Source: DASWNP01 sp036399175
GTDB lineage: Bacteria; Acidobacteriota; Blastocatellia; Pyrinomonadales; Pyrinomonadaceae
Direction of reading: 5' to 3'
Assembly: GCA_036399175.1 (NCBI GenBank)
Contig: DASWNP010000042.1
Coordinates: 10,097-74,096, forward strand
Length of the DNA stretch: 64,000 bases
How positions within the stretch are numbered: the stretch's first letter is position 1; every line of letters begins with the position of its first letter. The notes below the pieces were generated by a model. It was not told the origin of the DNA and did no database searches. It was given only the letters and a program-made list of their open reading frames with translations. The position numbers were made by a program, and so were the translations under genes. This document shows, in pieces, positions 34,746 through 41,773 of this stretch.

Positions 34746-36242
34746 TCAGAAAAGGTTCGTGGGCGAGGCTGTGTTGAAGTATGAGAAGAATGCTAAGGGT
34801 GCGTCCTGAGTCGGCGCGCGGGTCGCGGCGGCGGTGGCGTTCGTCGCAGCCGTCGGATGCGTCGCGGCTGTGGCGTTCGTAGTGATGTTGGTTGAAGGTT
34901 GCGTGCGTCGGCTGAGGACGGCGGCCTGCGGGCTGAGGTGGAGGACGTGCCAGCGCGGATAGTTGCGTATGAACTCGCCGCCCTTGTAGAGACGTTGGAA
35001 GGCCGTGTGGACGAAGAGCGTTTCGGGTTGCAGCCATTCGAGGCGGATGACGGGGTTGAAGGAGAGCGGCGCGTCGGACGTGGGCGGCTGGACGTTGCCG
35101 TCGCCTGAGGGCGCGGGCGTCGCGGTCGCCGTTTGCTTTGCGTTGGCATTAGCTGCCGGGGCGGGGCTGGCTTTCGGAAGTTTCTCCGCGTCGTAGCGCG
35201 CGGAGGCCGCGAGGAGCGGCTCGCGCAGGGGGATATTCGCGCCGGTGGGCGCGTCGCCTGCGGCGTCGTAGATGACAACGTCGGTCTCGAAGGCGGCGGC
35301 GACTTTGGAGGAATCGGGCGACCATGTGGGCGCGGCCTCGCCGAGCTGGTCGGAGAGCAGGCGCTCGCGGCCTTCGAGGTCGATGATGCGCGGGCGACCG
35401 GCGGGCGTCTTGTCCTCGGCGCGGCGCGCGTCCCACTCTTCGGGCTTGCAGGCGAGCGCGACGAGCGCGTGATTGTCGGGAGCCCACTCGAACTGAAAGT
35501 AGATGAGGCCGTCGCGCGTCGTGAGCGGCTTGAGGCCGTAGCCGTAGCGGTCGCAGATGTAGATTTGCTCTGTGCTGTAAGTGGGGACGGGCGCGATGAT
35601 GGGCGCTACGGAAGGCGTCGGCGTGGCCGCGCCTTCGACGGGCGGTTCAGGATTCACAACGGGCGGCAAGACATCTTCGAGCGGCGTGGGCGTAGGCAGA
35701 GGCGTCGCGTTGCGGATGCCGATGAAGGCGAGGCGCTGGCCGTCGCTCGACCATTCGACCCACTGCGGAAACGTCCCCGTCAGCTCGGGCGGCAGGACGT
35801 TTCTCAGAAACTTTCCTTCGGGCGCATACATGTCTATGCGGTAATCGCCCTCGGCGGTGTCGGGCGTGGCGTACAGGGCCAGGACAATCTGGCCGTCGGG
35901 CGAGGGGATGGTGCGAAGCAGCGCGTCGCTGCTTCGATTGGTCTCGAAGGCCGACTTGATGGCGGCGAGCGGCTCTTCCGTTTCGTCGGTGGTGAAAGAG
36001 GTGGGGAGGTTGCTTTCGGCGAGGTCGGGCTCGAAGCGAAAGGCGAGGCGCGCGGCCGGCACATCGCGCAGCGTGCGCGGCGCGACGCTTAGCCCTACGC
36101 TCTCCTTGAGCCGGGCACACCCCGACGCGCCGAGCACCGACGCCAAGACCAACAGCACCGAGACGAGCCGCCGCGCCCCCGCGCGACGACGCGCCGCCCG
36201 CCTCGCAATCTTTGCGCCCCCTCTTCTTCCGCCCATCTTCAT
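34746..36242 (-). CDS. lipoprotein with TolB/PD40-like propeller
   Basis: 498 residues. The N-terminus is a strongly basic leader, then a hydrophobic segment ending in the lipobox GASGC, predicting a lipid-anchored protein. The body contains propeller-type blades: PSPDGQIVLALYATPD, PQWVEWSSDGQRLAFIG, FQFEWAPDNHALVALA and PTWSPDSSKVAAAFE. Pro/Thr-rich loops interrupt the blades and an Ala/Thr-rich tail follows. Propellers of this kind bind proteins or peptidoglycan-associated partners. ATG at 36242 chosen as the start of the signal sequence. It precedes the DinB-like gene. Confidence 0.82.
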   Translation of the reverse strand: MKMGGRRGGAKIARRAARRRAGARRLVSVLLVLASVLGASGCARLKESVGLSVAPRTLRDVPAARLAFRFEPDLAESNLPTSFTTDETEEPLAAIKSAFETNRSSDALLRTIPSPDGQIVLALYATPDTAEGDYRIDMYAPEGKFLRNVLPPELTGTFPQWVEWSSDGQRLAFIGIRNATPLPTPTPLEDVLPPVVNPEPPVEGAATPTPSVAPIIAPVPTYSTEQIYICDRYGYGLKPLTTRDGLIYFQFEWAPDNHALVALACKPEEWDARRAEDKTPAGRPRIIDLEGRERLLSDQLGEAAPTWSPDSSKVAAAFETDVVIYDAAGDAPTGANIPLREPLLAASARYDAEKLPKASPAPAANANAKQTATATPAPSGDGNVQPPTSDAPLSFNPVIRLEWLQPETLFVHTAFQRLYKGGEFIRNYPRWHVLHLSPQAAVLSRRTQPSTNITTNATAATHPTAATNATAAATRAPTQDAPLAFFSYFNTASPTNLF

Positions 36243-36356
36243 ACTCACCACCTGCGCCCCGCTTGAATTTATCCTCTGCACGAAACAGCGATGATAGAAA
36301 CTAGCCCGATACAATGTCAACGAAGCATCCCGAACGTGCTAGACGTTAGAGCCCGC

Positions 36357-36626
36357 TCAAGGCAGTTTCCCGTGCCGCCGGAGGAAGAAGCCCGACGCGC
36401 CCGACGCGGCGGCTACCGAGAAAGAGATAAAGCCCGTCGCCCTGTAGGCGTCGCGGCGGTCAAGCCATAAGCTGCGGCTCAGCTCGCTCGGCGCGTCGGG
36501 CGCAACCCACCTGTACGGCTCGAACGAGTAATGATACTCATGCGCCCCGACCGCGACTAAGAACACGACGGACGAGACACCGGCGATTACCAGCAACAGC
36601 CGCGCAACTCTCTCTCGACTGCTCAC
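36357..36626 (-). CDS. small two-helix membrane protein
   Basis: 89 residues with hydrophobic helices at about 9-27 (LLLVIAGVSSVVFLVAVGA) and 62-80 (RATGFISFSVAAASGASGFF), separated by an aromatic periplasmic-looking loop (YHYSFEPYRWVAPD). The GTG at 36626 has AAAGGAG nine bases ahead; the upstream TTG would overlap that Shine-Dalgarno. The family is unrecognised. Confidence 0.72.
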   Translation of the reverse strand: MSSRERVARLLLVIAGVSSVVFLVAVGAHEYHYSFEPYRWVAPDAPSELSRSLWLDRRDAYRATGFISFSVAAASGASGFFLRRHGKLP

Positions 36627-36649
36627 GCTATCCAACTCCTTTTCTCAGT

Positions 36650-36705
36650 CTCTCCCTTTCCTTTTCCCTTTCCCCTGTTTCCCTCTTGCCCTTTGCCTTT
36701 TGCCT
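36650..36705. repeat. one-armed pyrimidine heptamer tract
   Basis: Tandem CCCTTTC/CCCTTTG-like units form a pyrimidine tract matching the right arms of GGGGAAA-type elements, without an obvious left arm. It runs up to the stop codon of the enoyl-CoA hydratase gene. Confidence 0.7.
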
Positions 36706-37484
36706 CATCTGTTCCGCCACGCGGGCTTTCGTTTCTGCATGAAGGCGTCGATGCCTTCGCGGGCGTCTTCGGTCTTCATCAGGTCGTTGAGATAGAGGTC
36801 TTCGACGCGCGCGAGGGCTTCCGTGAAGGGAAGGCCGCGCGCGGTGTCGAGGGCGCGGCGAGTGTATTCGAGGGCGGGCGCGGAAAGCTCGCGCAGGCGC
36901 GCCAGTATCTCTTCGGCTTTCGGCTGAAGCTCTTCGGGCGCGACGACGTAGCTGACGAGGCCGAGACGCGCGGCTTCCTGTGCGTCCAGTAGCTCGCCCG
37001 TCAGAATCATCTCTCTCGCGCGCCGCTCGCCGACGATGCGCGGCAAAAGAATCGCCGCCACCGGCGGGAAGACTCCGAGCTTGATTTCGGGCTGCCCGTA
37101 TCGCGCGCGTGCGGTTGAGACGACGATGTCGCAGGCGGCGACTAGCTCGCAGCCGCCGCCGAGCGCCGCGCCGTCAACGAGGGCGAGCGTCGGCTTCGCC
37201 ATCAGCTCAAGCGTGCGAAAGATGGCGTGGAAGGCATCGAGCATCTGGTAGATGGTCTCTTCGACGTGCTCTTCGACGGCGACGCCCGCGCTGAAAGCGC
37301 GCGACTCCGCGTGCGCCTCGAAGACGACGGCCACCATCTCGCGGCTGCTCATGCACACGTTCAGGGCAGCGTCTATCTCGCGCATCATGGCGATATTGAA
37401 AATGTTGAGCGGCGGGCGTGCGAGCGTGATGCGCCCGACGCGGTCGTCGATGCGGAAGCGAATGTTTTGGTAGATTTCGTTCAT
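36705..37484 (-). CDS. enoyl-CoA hydratase/isomerase family protein
   Basis: 259 residues with crotonase motifs: ITLARPPLNIFN, the RAFSAGVAVEEH oxyanion-hole strand, and PTLALVDGAALGGGCELVAACD. The ARARYGQPEIKLGVFP segment follows. The first catalytic Glu position of classical hydratases is not obviously conserved, and the context resembles cyclohexadienecarbonyl-CoA hydratase or related isomerases. It overlaps the upstream Rieske oxygenase gene by four bases (ATGA), indicating coupled translation and a shared catabolic pathway. Confidence 0.88.
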   Translation of the reverse strand: MNEIYQNIRFRIDDRVGRITLARPPLNIFNIAMMREIDAALNVCMSSREMVAVVFEAHAESRAFSAGVAVEEHVEETIYQMLDAFHAIFRTLELMAKPTLALVDGAALGGGCELVAACDIVVSTARARYGQPEIKLGVFPPVAAILLPRIVGERRAREMILTGELLDAQEAARLGLVSYVVAPEELQPKAEEILARLRELSAPALEYTRRALDTARGLPFTEALARVEDLYLNDLMKTEDAREGIDAFMQKRKPAWRNR

Positions 37485-38611
37485 CCTGGTTGCCGTGACG
37501 GGCTCGAATCTTTTTTGCAGGGACGGCGGAGAAACTCTGTGAGCAGGCCGTGAAAGTGGTGGACGCCGTTTTCGCGTTTGACCGAGTAGCGCCCGCGCGT
37601 GTAGCTCGGGGCACGCAGGCCGCGCTGGACGGCTTCGCAGATGCGTATATCTTCGAGCTGAATCTCGTCGCTGAAACTGATGATGCGTTCAAGCTCGCTT
37701 TGCGTCGAAGGCTCATCGGGGTCGCGCATGTACCACTCGAAGACGGTCAGCGTGCGTTCGGGCGCGAGCGGGACGATGAGGTTGGTCGAGTAGTTGTCGG
37801 GATAGACGTTGAGCATCAGGTTCGGGAAGAGCCAGAAGAACTGCGCGGTGTTCTCTTCGGCGCTTGCGGCGGCGCGCAGACGCGCGGAGGGCGCAGGCTT
37901 GATGGGCGAATGCTGGATGGAATAGTAGCGGCGCGTTTCGGTTCGGTAGCGCGCGTAGTCAAGCTCGCGGTTGAGCGCGGGATGGACGAAGGGGATGTGG
38001 TAGCCTTCGAGGTAATTATCGACGTAGACCTTCCAGTTGCAGTCGAGATACCAGTCCTTGCGCGCGGCCAGACGCATGCTCGGCCAGTCGTCGCGCCGCG
38101 CGCCCGTCCGCTCGGGCAAATCTTCGAGCACCGTTTCGAGCGGCTCTGCGTCGGGGTCGAGATTGACGAAGACGAGCGCGCCCCACGTCTCGACGCGAAA
38201 CTCGGGCAGGGCGTGTTCTTCCCTTCGCCAGCACTCGACGCCTTCAAACTCGGGCGTGCTCTGCAAGCGTCCGTCGAGCGCGTAAGTCCACCCGTGATAG
38301 CCGCAGCGAAAACCTTTACGCTCGCCTTCGCCCTCGCCGACGACAGGCCCGGCGCGATGCCGGCAGACGTTCGAGAGAGCACGCAGACGCTCGTCCGCGC
38401 CGCGCACGACGACGACGGGCTCGTCCGCCACCGTCGCCGTGAAATACTGCCCCGGTCGCTCGACCTGCGTCGTCCGCCCGACCAATTGCCACGTTCGAGC
38501 AAAGACCTTCCGCTTCTCTTCTTCGAGCACGCGCGCCTCCCTGTACCACTCGCTCGGCACAGTCTCGGCGAAAGCCAGACGCTCGTCGAACTCGTATTCC
38601 TCAAAGCTCAA
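37481..38611 (-). CDS. Rieske-type aromatic ring-hydroxylating oxygenase, alpha subunit
   Basis: 376 residues. The Rieske [2Fe-2S] ligands are C83/H85 (NVCRHRAG) and C103/H106 (CGYHGW). The catalytic domain has the mononuclear iron motif VYVDNYLEGYHIPFVHP, where the two His are iron ligands and a later Asp completes the triad. The overall pattern is like the GbcA/choline monooxygenase and phenylpropionate groups. No reductase, ferredoxin or beta subunit is adjacent. The start is a TTG at 38611 with GGAGG nine to ten bases upstream. It overlaps the enoyl-CoA hydratase gene. Confidence 0.92.
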   Translation of the reverse strand: MSFEEYEFDERLAFAETVPSEWYREARVLEEEKRKVFARTWQLVGRTTQVERPGQYFTATVADEPVVVVRGADERLRALSNVCRHRAGPVVGEGEGERKGFRCGYHGWTYALDGRLQSTPEFEGVECWRREEHALPEFRVETWGALVFVNLDPDAEPLETVLEDLPERTGARRDDWPSMRLAARKDWYLDCNWKVYVDNYLEGYHIPFVHPALNRELDYARYRTETRRYYSIQHSPIKPAPSARLRAAASAEENTAQFFWLFPNLMLNVYPDNYSTNLIVPLAPERTLTVFEWYMRDPDEPSTQSELERIISFSDEIQLEDIRICEAVQRGLRAPSYTRGRYSVKRENGVHHFHGLLTEFLRRPCKKDSSPSRQPG

Positions 38612-38631
38612 AACTCTTAACCTCCGAAAAA

Positions 38632-38760
38632 AAGTCTGAAGTCTGGAGTCTAAAGTCTGGAGTCAAAGCCGGAGTCCGTCTTTGTTTTCTGACTCCAGAC
38701 TCCAGACTCTAGACTCCAGACTTCTTATATTCATCGTTCATCGTTCATCGTTCCGCGTTT
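38632..38760. repeat. compound heptamer element, AGTCTGG and ACGATGA types
   Basis: The left arm AGTCTGA AGTCTGG AGTCTAA AGTCTGG and right arm CAGACTC CAGACTC TAGACTC CAGACTT flank a spacer containing AAAGCCGGAGTCCGTCTTTG. It is followed by TCATCGT units (38730-38760). The latter encode the last residues and stop codon of the permease gene. Confidence 0.87.
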
Positions 38761-40110
38761 CATTAAGGCGAAGACCGGGTAGCTGGCGGCCAGAAGGAGC
38801 AGCGCGTAGAGGCTGACTCGCGTGTCGCCGAGGATGGCGGCGACGAGGAAGGCGAGCGAGCCTAAGAGTGCGAGCGCGGTCGTGTAGGGGTAGCCCCACG
38901 CGCGAAAGGGGCGCTCGGCCTGCGGCTCGCGCCGCCTGAGCACGAAGAGCGAGATGAAAGAGAGCGTGTAGTTGACGACGAAGAAGAAGGAGAGCACGGC
39001 TATCACCGTCTCGAACCTCTTCCCGCCGAGGATAAAGAGCACGGCGACGAGCGTGCTCACAAAGAGAGCGGCGGTCGGCGTGCCGCCTCGATTGACTGCG
39101 GTCGTGCGCGCCGACGATAGACCGTCGCGGCTCATCGAGAAGAGCACGCGCGTCGCCATCAGTTGCAGCGCGTTGATGCTGCTCAGCATCGAGACGACCG
39201 TCAGCAGCCGGATGATTTGGTCGCCGCGCGAGCCGAAGATTTTCTGCGCCGCCGCGCCCGCCGCCAGATTTTCGCCCGACATCTCACGAAGCGGCAAGAC
39301 GTAGAGCAGCGCCAGATTGACGAGCAGGTAGATGGCGATGACCGAGAGCACGCCGCCCAAGAGCGAGCGCGGCAGGTCGCGCGCAGGGTCGCGCACCTCT
39401 TCGGAGAAGTATATGACGCCCGTCCAGCCGTCGTAAGTGAAGATGACGGCCTGCAAGGCCACGACGAGCGCGACGAGAAGCGCCTGACCTGCGGGCACGG
39501 CTGTTTCGGTCGAAGTCGCGGCTAACGGCGTCGTCTCGCCGCGCGCCTCGCCGCCGAGCGCGAAGCAGGCGACGACGAGCGCGAGGAAGGCCAGCATCTT
39601 CAAGAGACTCGTCAAATTCTGCGCGCGGCTTCCCCAGACGACGCCGCGCCATTGCAGGAGGCCAAAGGCGACGGCGGTCGAAGCCGCGAGGCTAGTCGCG
39701 TAGGGCGCGAGCGCAGGCAGGAGCACGCCCGTATATTCGCCGACGACGATGGCGACTGCCGCCGTCGCGCCGCACGTCGAAAGCCAGTCGCTCCAGCCGA
39801 CGACGAAGCCCGCGTAAGAGCCGAGCGCGTGGCGCGCGAAGACATACTGCCCGCCCGAGCGCGGCAGCATCGTGCCAAGCTCGGCGACCTGAATCGCGCC
39901 GAGCAGCGCGTAGAGCCCGCCCAAGACCCACACTCCCAGAAACAACCAGACGCTCGGAAGCTGCGCCGCCACCTCGCCCGGCGCTCTGAGAATCCCCGCG
40001 CCGATAGTATTGCCAATCGTCACGGCCAGCCCGAAGCCAACGCCCAGCACGCGAAGCAGTCGCCCCCGCCTCGCCTCGACCGTCCCCGTGCTTTCCGGCG
40101 CTGCTCGCAA
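38731..40110 (-). CDS. APC-superfamily amino-acid permease
   Basis: 459 residues with about twelve hydrophobic segments. The first helix contains GFGLAVTIGNTIGAGIL, the APC-family substrate-binding signature, and GGQYVFARHALG and FTYDGWTGVIYFSEEVRDP are also typical. It imports or exchanges amino acids or related compounds. The C-terminal residues KRGTMNDER and the stop codon are encoded by a heptamer repeat, so the native end has been replaced. The start is a TTG with GGGAG nine bases upstream. It is not clearly in an operon. Confidence 0.93.
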   Translation of the reverse strand: MRAAPESTGTVEARRGRLLRVLGVGFGLAVTIGNTIGAGILRAPGEVAAQLPSVWLFLGVWVLGGLYALLGAIQVAELGTMLPRSGGQYVFARHALGSYAGFVVGWSDWLSTCGATAAVAIVVGEYTGVLLPALAPYATSLAASTAVAFGLLQWRGVVWGSRAQNLTSLLKMLAFLALVVACFALGGEARGETTPLAATSTETAVPAGQALLVALVVALQAVIFTYDGWTGVIYFSEEVRDPARDLPRSLLGGVLSVIAIYLLVNLALLYVLPLREMSGENLAAGAAAQKIFGSRGDQIIRLLTVVSMLSSINALQLMATRVLFSMSRDGLSSARTTAVNRGGTPTAALFVSTLVAVLFILGGKRFETVIAVLSFFFVVNYTLSFISLFVLRRREPQAERPFRAWGYPYTTALALLGSLAFLVAAILGDTRVSLYALLLLAASYPVFALMKRGTMNDER

Positions 40111-40179
40111 TAGCTTCGCTCCCTGAAGAGAAGTTTCGAGTTTGAAAACCGAACCGGCCGACCGTAATAGAGAGACGAA

Positions 40180-40590
40180 CTAGCTTTGCTTCAGAAGACC
40201 GACAACAAGAAGCCACTGCTTTCTGGCCGAGACCTGTGCCTCACTGTTGATTCGCAGACGTGAGATGGTAGCGCGTCCGACGGCAGTTAAGCCTCGAATC
40301 TCTCCGGTCTCTTCGACCAGCAGGAAGTGCTCTTGCCAGGCATCACGACGCGGATTGAAAAGGCGGGATTCCGCCTGTGAGACTGTGTCTAAACCCCAAA
40401 GGAAATCGGCTTTGTAGAGATTGCATGAGCGGCAGGAGAGCGCCAGATTATCTTCCATTGCCGTTCCGCCCAGTGATTGCGGCGTGATGTGTTCGACTTC
40501 AAATGCCAGATTGAAAACAATCTCGGGAGCACGACAGTATTCGCATGCGTGGCGGGCGCGAGCGGAAACGAACGGATAACGAGGATTCAT
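40180..40590 (-). CDS. HNH endonuclease
   Basis: 136 residues with an HNH/zinc-finger nuclease core: CEYC (Cys16/Cys19), the FEVEHITPQSLGG His-motif, MEDNLALSCRSCNLYK with the Asn and second CxxC. The last about 60 residues (QEHFLLVEETGEIRGLTAVG, then LRINSEAQVSARKQWL) form a small appended domain seen in many standalone HNH proteins. It is the second gene of a two-gene unit, overlapping the coiled-coil gene by four bases (ATGA). Homing, restriction-like or defence roles are all possible. Confidence 0.9.
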   Translation of the reverse strand: MNPRYPFVSARARHACEYCRAPEIVFNLAFEVEHITPQSLGGTAMEDNLALSCRSCNLYKADFLWGLDTVSQAESRLFNPRRDAWQEHFLLVEETGEIRGLTAVGRATISRLRINSEAQVSARKQWLLVVGLLKQS

Positions 40591-41027
40591 GGCTTGAGCA
40601 CGTCGAGCAAGGCTCCGGCTCTTCGTCGTGCGCCGTCCAGTTCTTCTGCAATCAAGCTTTCCAGCTCGCTCTCCAATTCGGTTGATAAATTCCCGGCCTG
40701 TCGAAGCTTCATTAATTCGGCGAGTCGTTCCTGCTGCGCGGCGTTGAAAAATTTATCGGCCTGAAGACTCCCTACGGCGACGAGCCGGCTGCTCTCTTCC
40801 TTCGACATCTGACTACGCTCGTAAGCCAATTCGCGCAGGCAGACCGCTAAGTCGCGCGCGGCGCGCTCAAGCCGGTCGGCGCATAGTTCGAGGTCTTCGA
40901 TGTTGGCGCTTGAACGTATGGTGAGTGCTGCCAGCGCGTCCGCAATTTGCGCGTATAATCGCTCAGCTCCTGTCCGCGTTTCCTGCTCGGCGCGGGTCAG
41001 CTTAGAGACTGAAGATTTTGTTGTCAT
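40587..41027 (-). CDS. coiled-coil partner of the HNH nuclease
   Basis: This 146-residue all-helical, charged protein lacks cysteine motifs and membrane segments; I do not recognise it. Segments such as LYAQIADALAALTIRSSANI, ERAARDLAVCLRELAYERSQ and STELESELESLIAEELDG suggest a helical bundle or coiled coil. Translational coupling to the HNH gene and a palindrome-bearing promoter 10 bases from its ATG suggest a regulator, inhibitor or scaffold for the nuclease. This is inference only. Confidence 0.7.
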   Translation of the reverse strand: MTTKSSVSKLTRAEQETRTGAERLYAQIADALAALTIRSSANIEDLELCADRLERAARDLAVCLRELAYERSQMSKEESSRLVAVGSLQADKFFNAAQQERLAELMKLRQAGNLSTELESELESLIAEELDGARRRAGALLDVLKP

Positions 41028-41036
41028 AACGGTTCG

Positions 41037-41053
41037 ATTATAACACGCGTGTT
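41037..41053 (-). promoter_or_regulatory. promoter with palindromic operator, near-leaderless
   Basis: TATAAT (41037-41042, minus strand) abuts the 12-base perfect palindrome AACACGCGTGTT (41042-41053). The hexamer is only 10 bases from the ATG at 41027, predicting an essentially leaderless mRNA. No clear -35 was seen. Confidence 0.5.
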
Positions 41054-41187
41054 GTTACAGCAGTCTTGCGCTCTGGAATGACTTTTCCGGTGAAGTCGCC
41101 GACGACCGTCAAAGCCTGCTTCTCAGAGCACTTTTCAGGCGGCGCAGTTGTAGTCTAATCTGTGGGAAATTGGAGGGGGATGAAGCC

Positions 41188-41664
41188 ATGTCGATTGAAG
41201 TTTGCGGGCGATGCGGGGCGAAGAACCGTGTGGACGAGAGAGCGGCGAGCAGACTACAAGCGGTGTGTGGCAGATGCGGGGCGACGCTGGGAGACGAGGC
41301 AGGCCGCGCCGCTACCGAAGCGCGCGGCGGCAAACCTCTGACGGTGACGGATGCAACTTTCACGAGCGCGGTTTTGCAGGCGAGCGAGGGGCTGCCCGTG
41401 CTGCTCGACATGTGGGCTGCGTGGTGCGGGCCGTGCCGGATGATTGCGCCCGTGCTCGACGAGCTGGCGGCTGAGAGCGGTGGTCGCTATCGCATCGCCA
41501 AGTTGAACGTAGACGAAAATCCGCAGACGGCCGCGCGCTTCCAGGTGCAAAGCATCCCGACCCTCCTCATCTTCAAAAACGGAAAACTCGTCGATAGGCT
41601 CGTCGGCGCGCAACCCAAACAGGCCATCGCCTCACGGCTCGCAGCAGTCAGCAGTGAGCGGTGA
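41188..41664 (+). CDS. trxC: thioredoxin with N-terminal zinc ribbon (TrxC type)
   Basis: 158 residues. An N-terminal zinc ribbon (Cys6, Cys9, Cys27, Cys30) precedes a thioredoxin fold with the WCGPC active site at 79-83, cis-Pro in SIPTLLIFKNG and the NVDENPQTAARF segment. This matches thioredoxin 2, a zinc-containing redox chaperone and disulfide reductase. The ATG at 41188 is preferred over a TTG six codons earlier; GGAGG lies at 41172-41176. Codons for the last residues (SSER) and the TGA stop are part of a heptamer repeat, so the C-terminus has been altered. Confidence 0.93.
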   Translation: MSIEVCGRCGAKNRVDERAASRLQAVCGRCGATLGDEAGRAATEARGGKPLTVTDATFTSAVLQASEGLPVLLDMWAAWCGPCRMIAPVLDELAAESGGRYRIAKLNVDENPQTAARFQVQSIPTLLIFKNGKLVDRLVGAQPKQAIASRLAAVSSER

Positions 41665-41769
41665 GCGGTGAGCAGTGAGCGGTGAGCAGCATGTCGTCAG
41701 CAGTAAATGCTGCGCTATGAATCACGATTGCTCTTTTAACTGCTCACTGCTCACCGCTCACTGCTTACT
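41644..41769. repeat. heptamer inverted-repeat element, GCAGTGA/GCGGTGA type
   Basis: The left arm has tandem GCAGTGA and GCGGTGA units beginning inside the thioredoxin gene. The right arm has CTGCTCA, CCGCTCA, CTGCTTA, ending five bases from the stop codon of the convergent TPR gene. It fills the whole intergenic gap. Confidence 0.88.
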
Positions 41770-41773
41770 TTCC

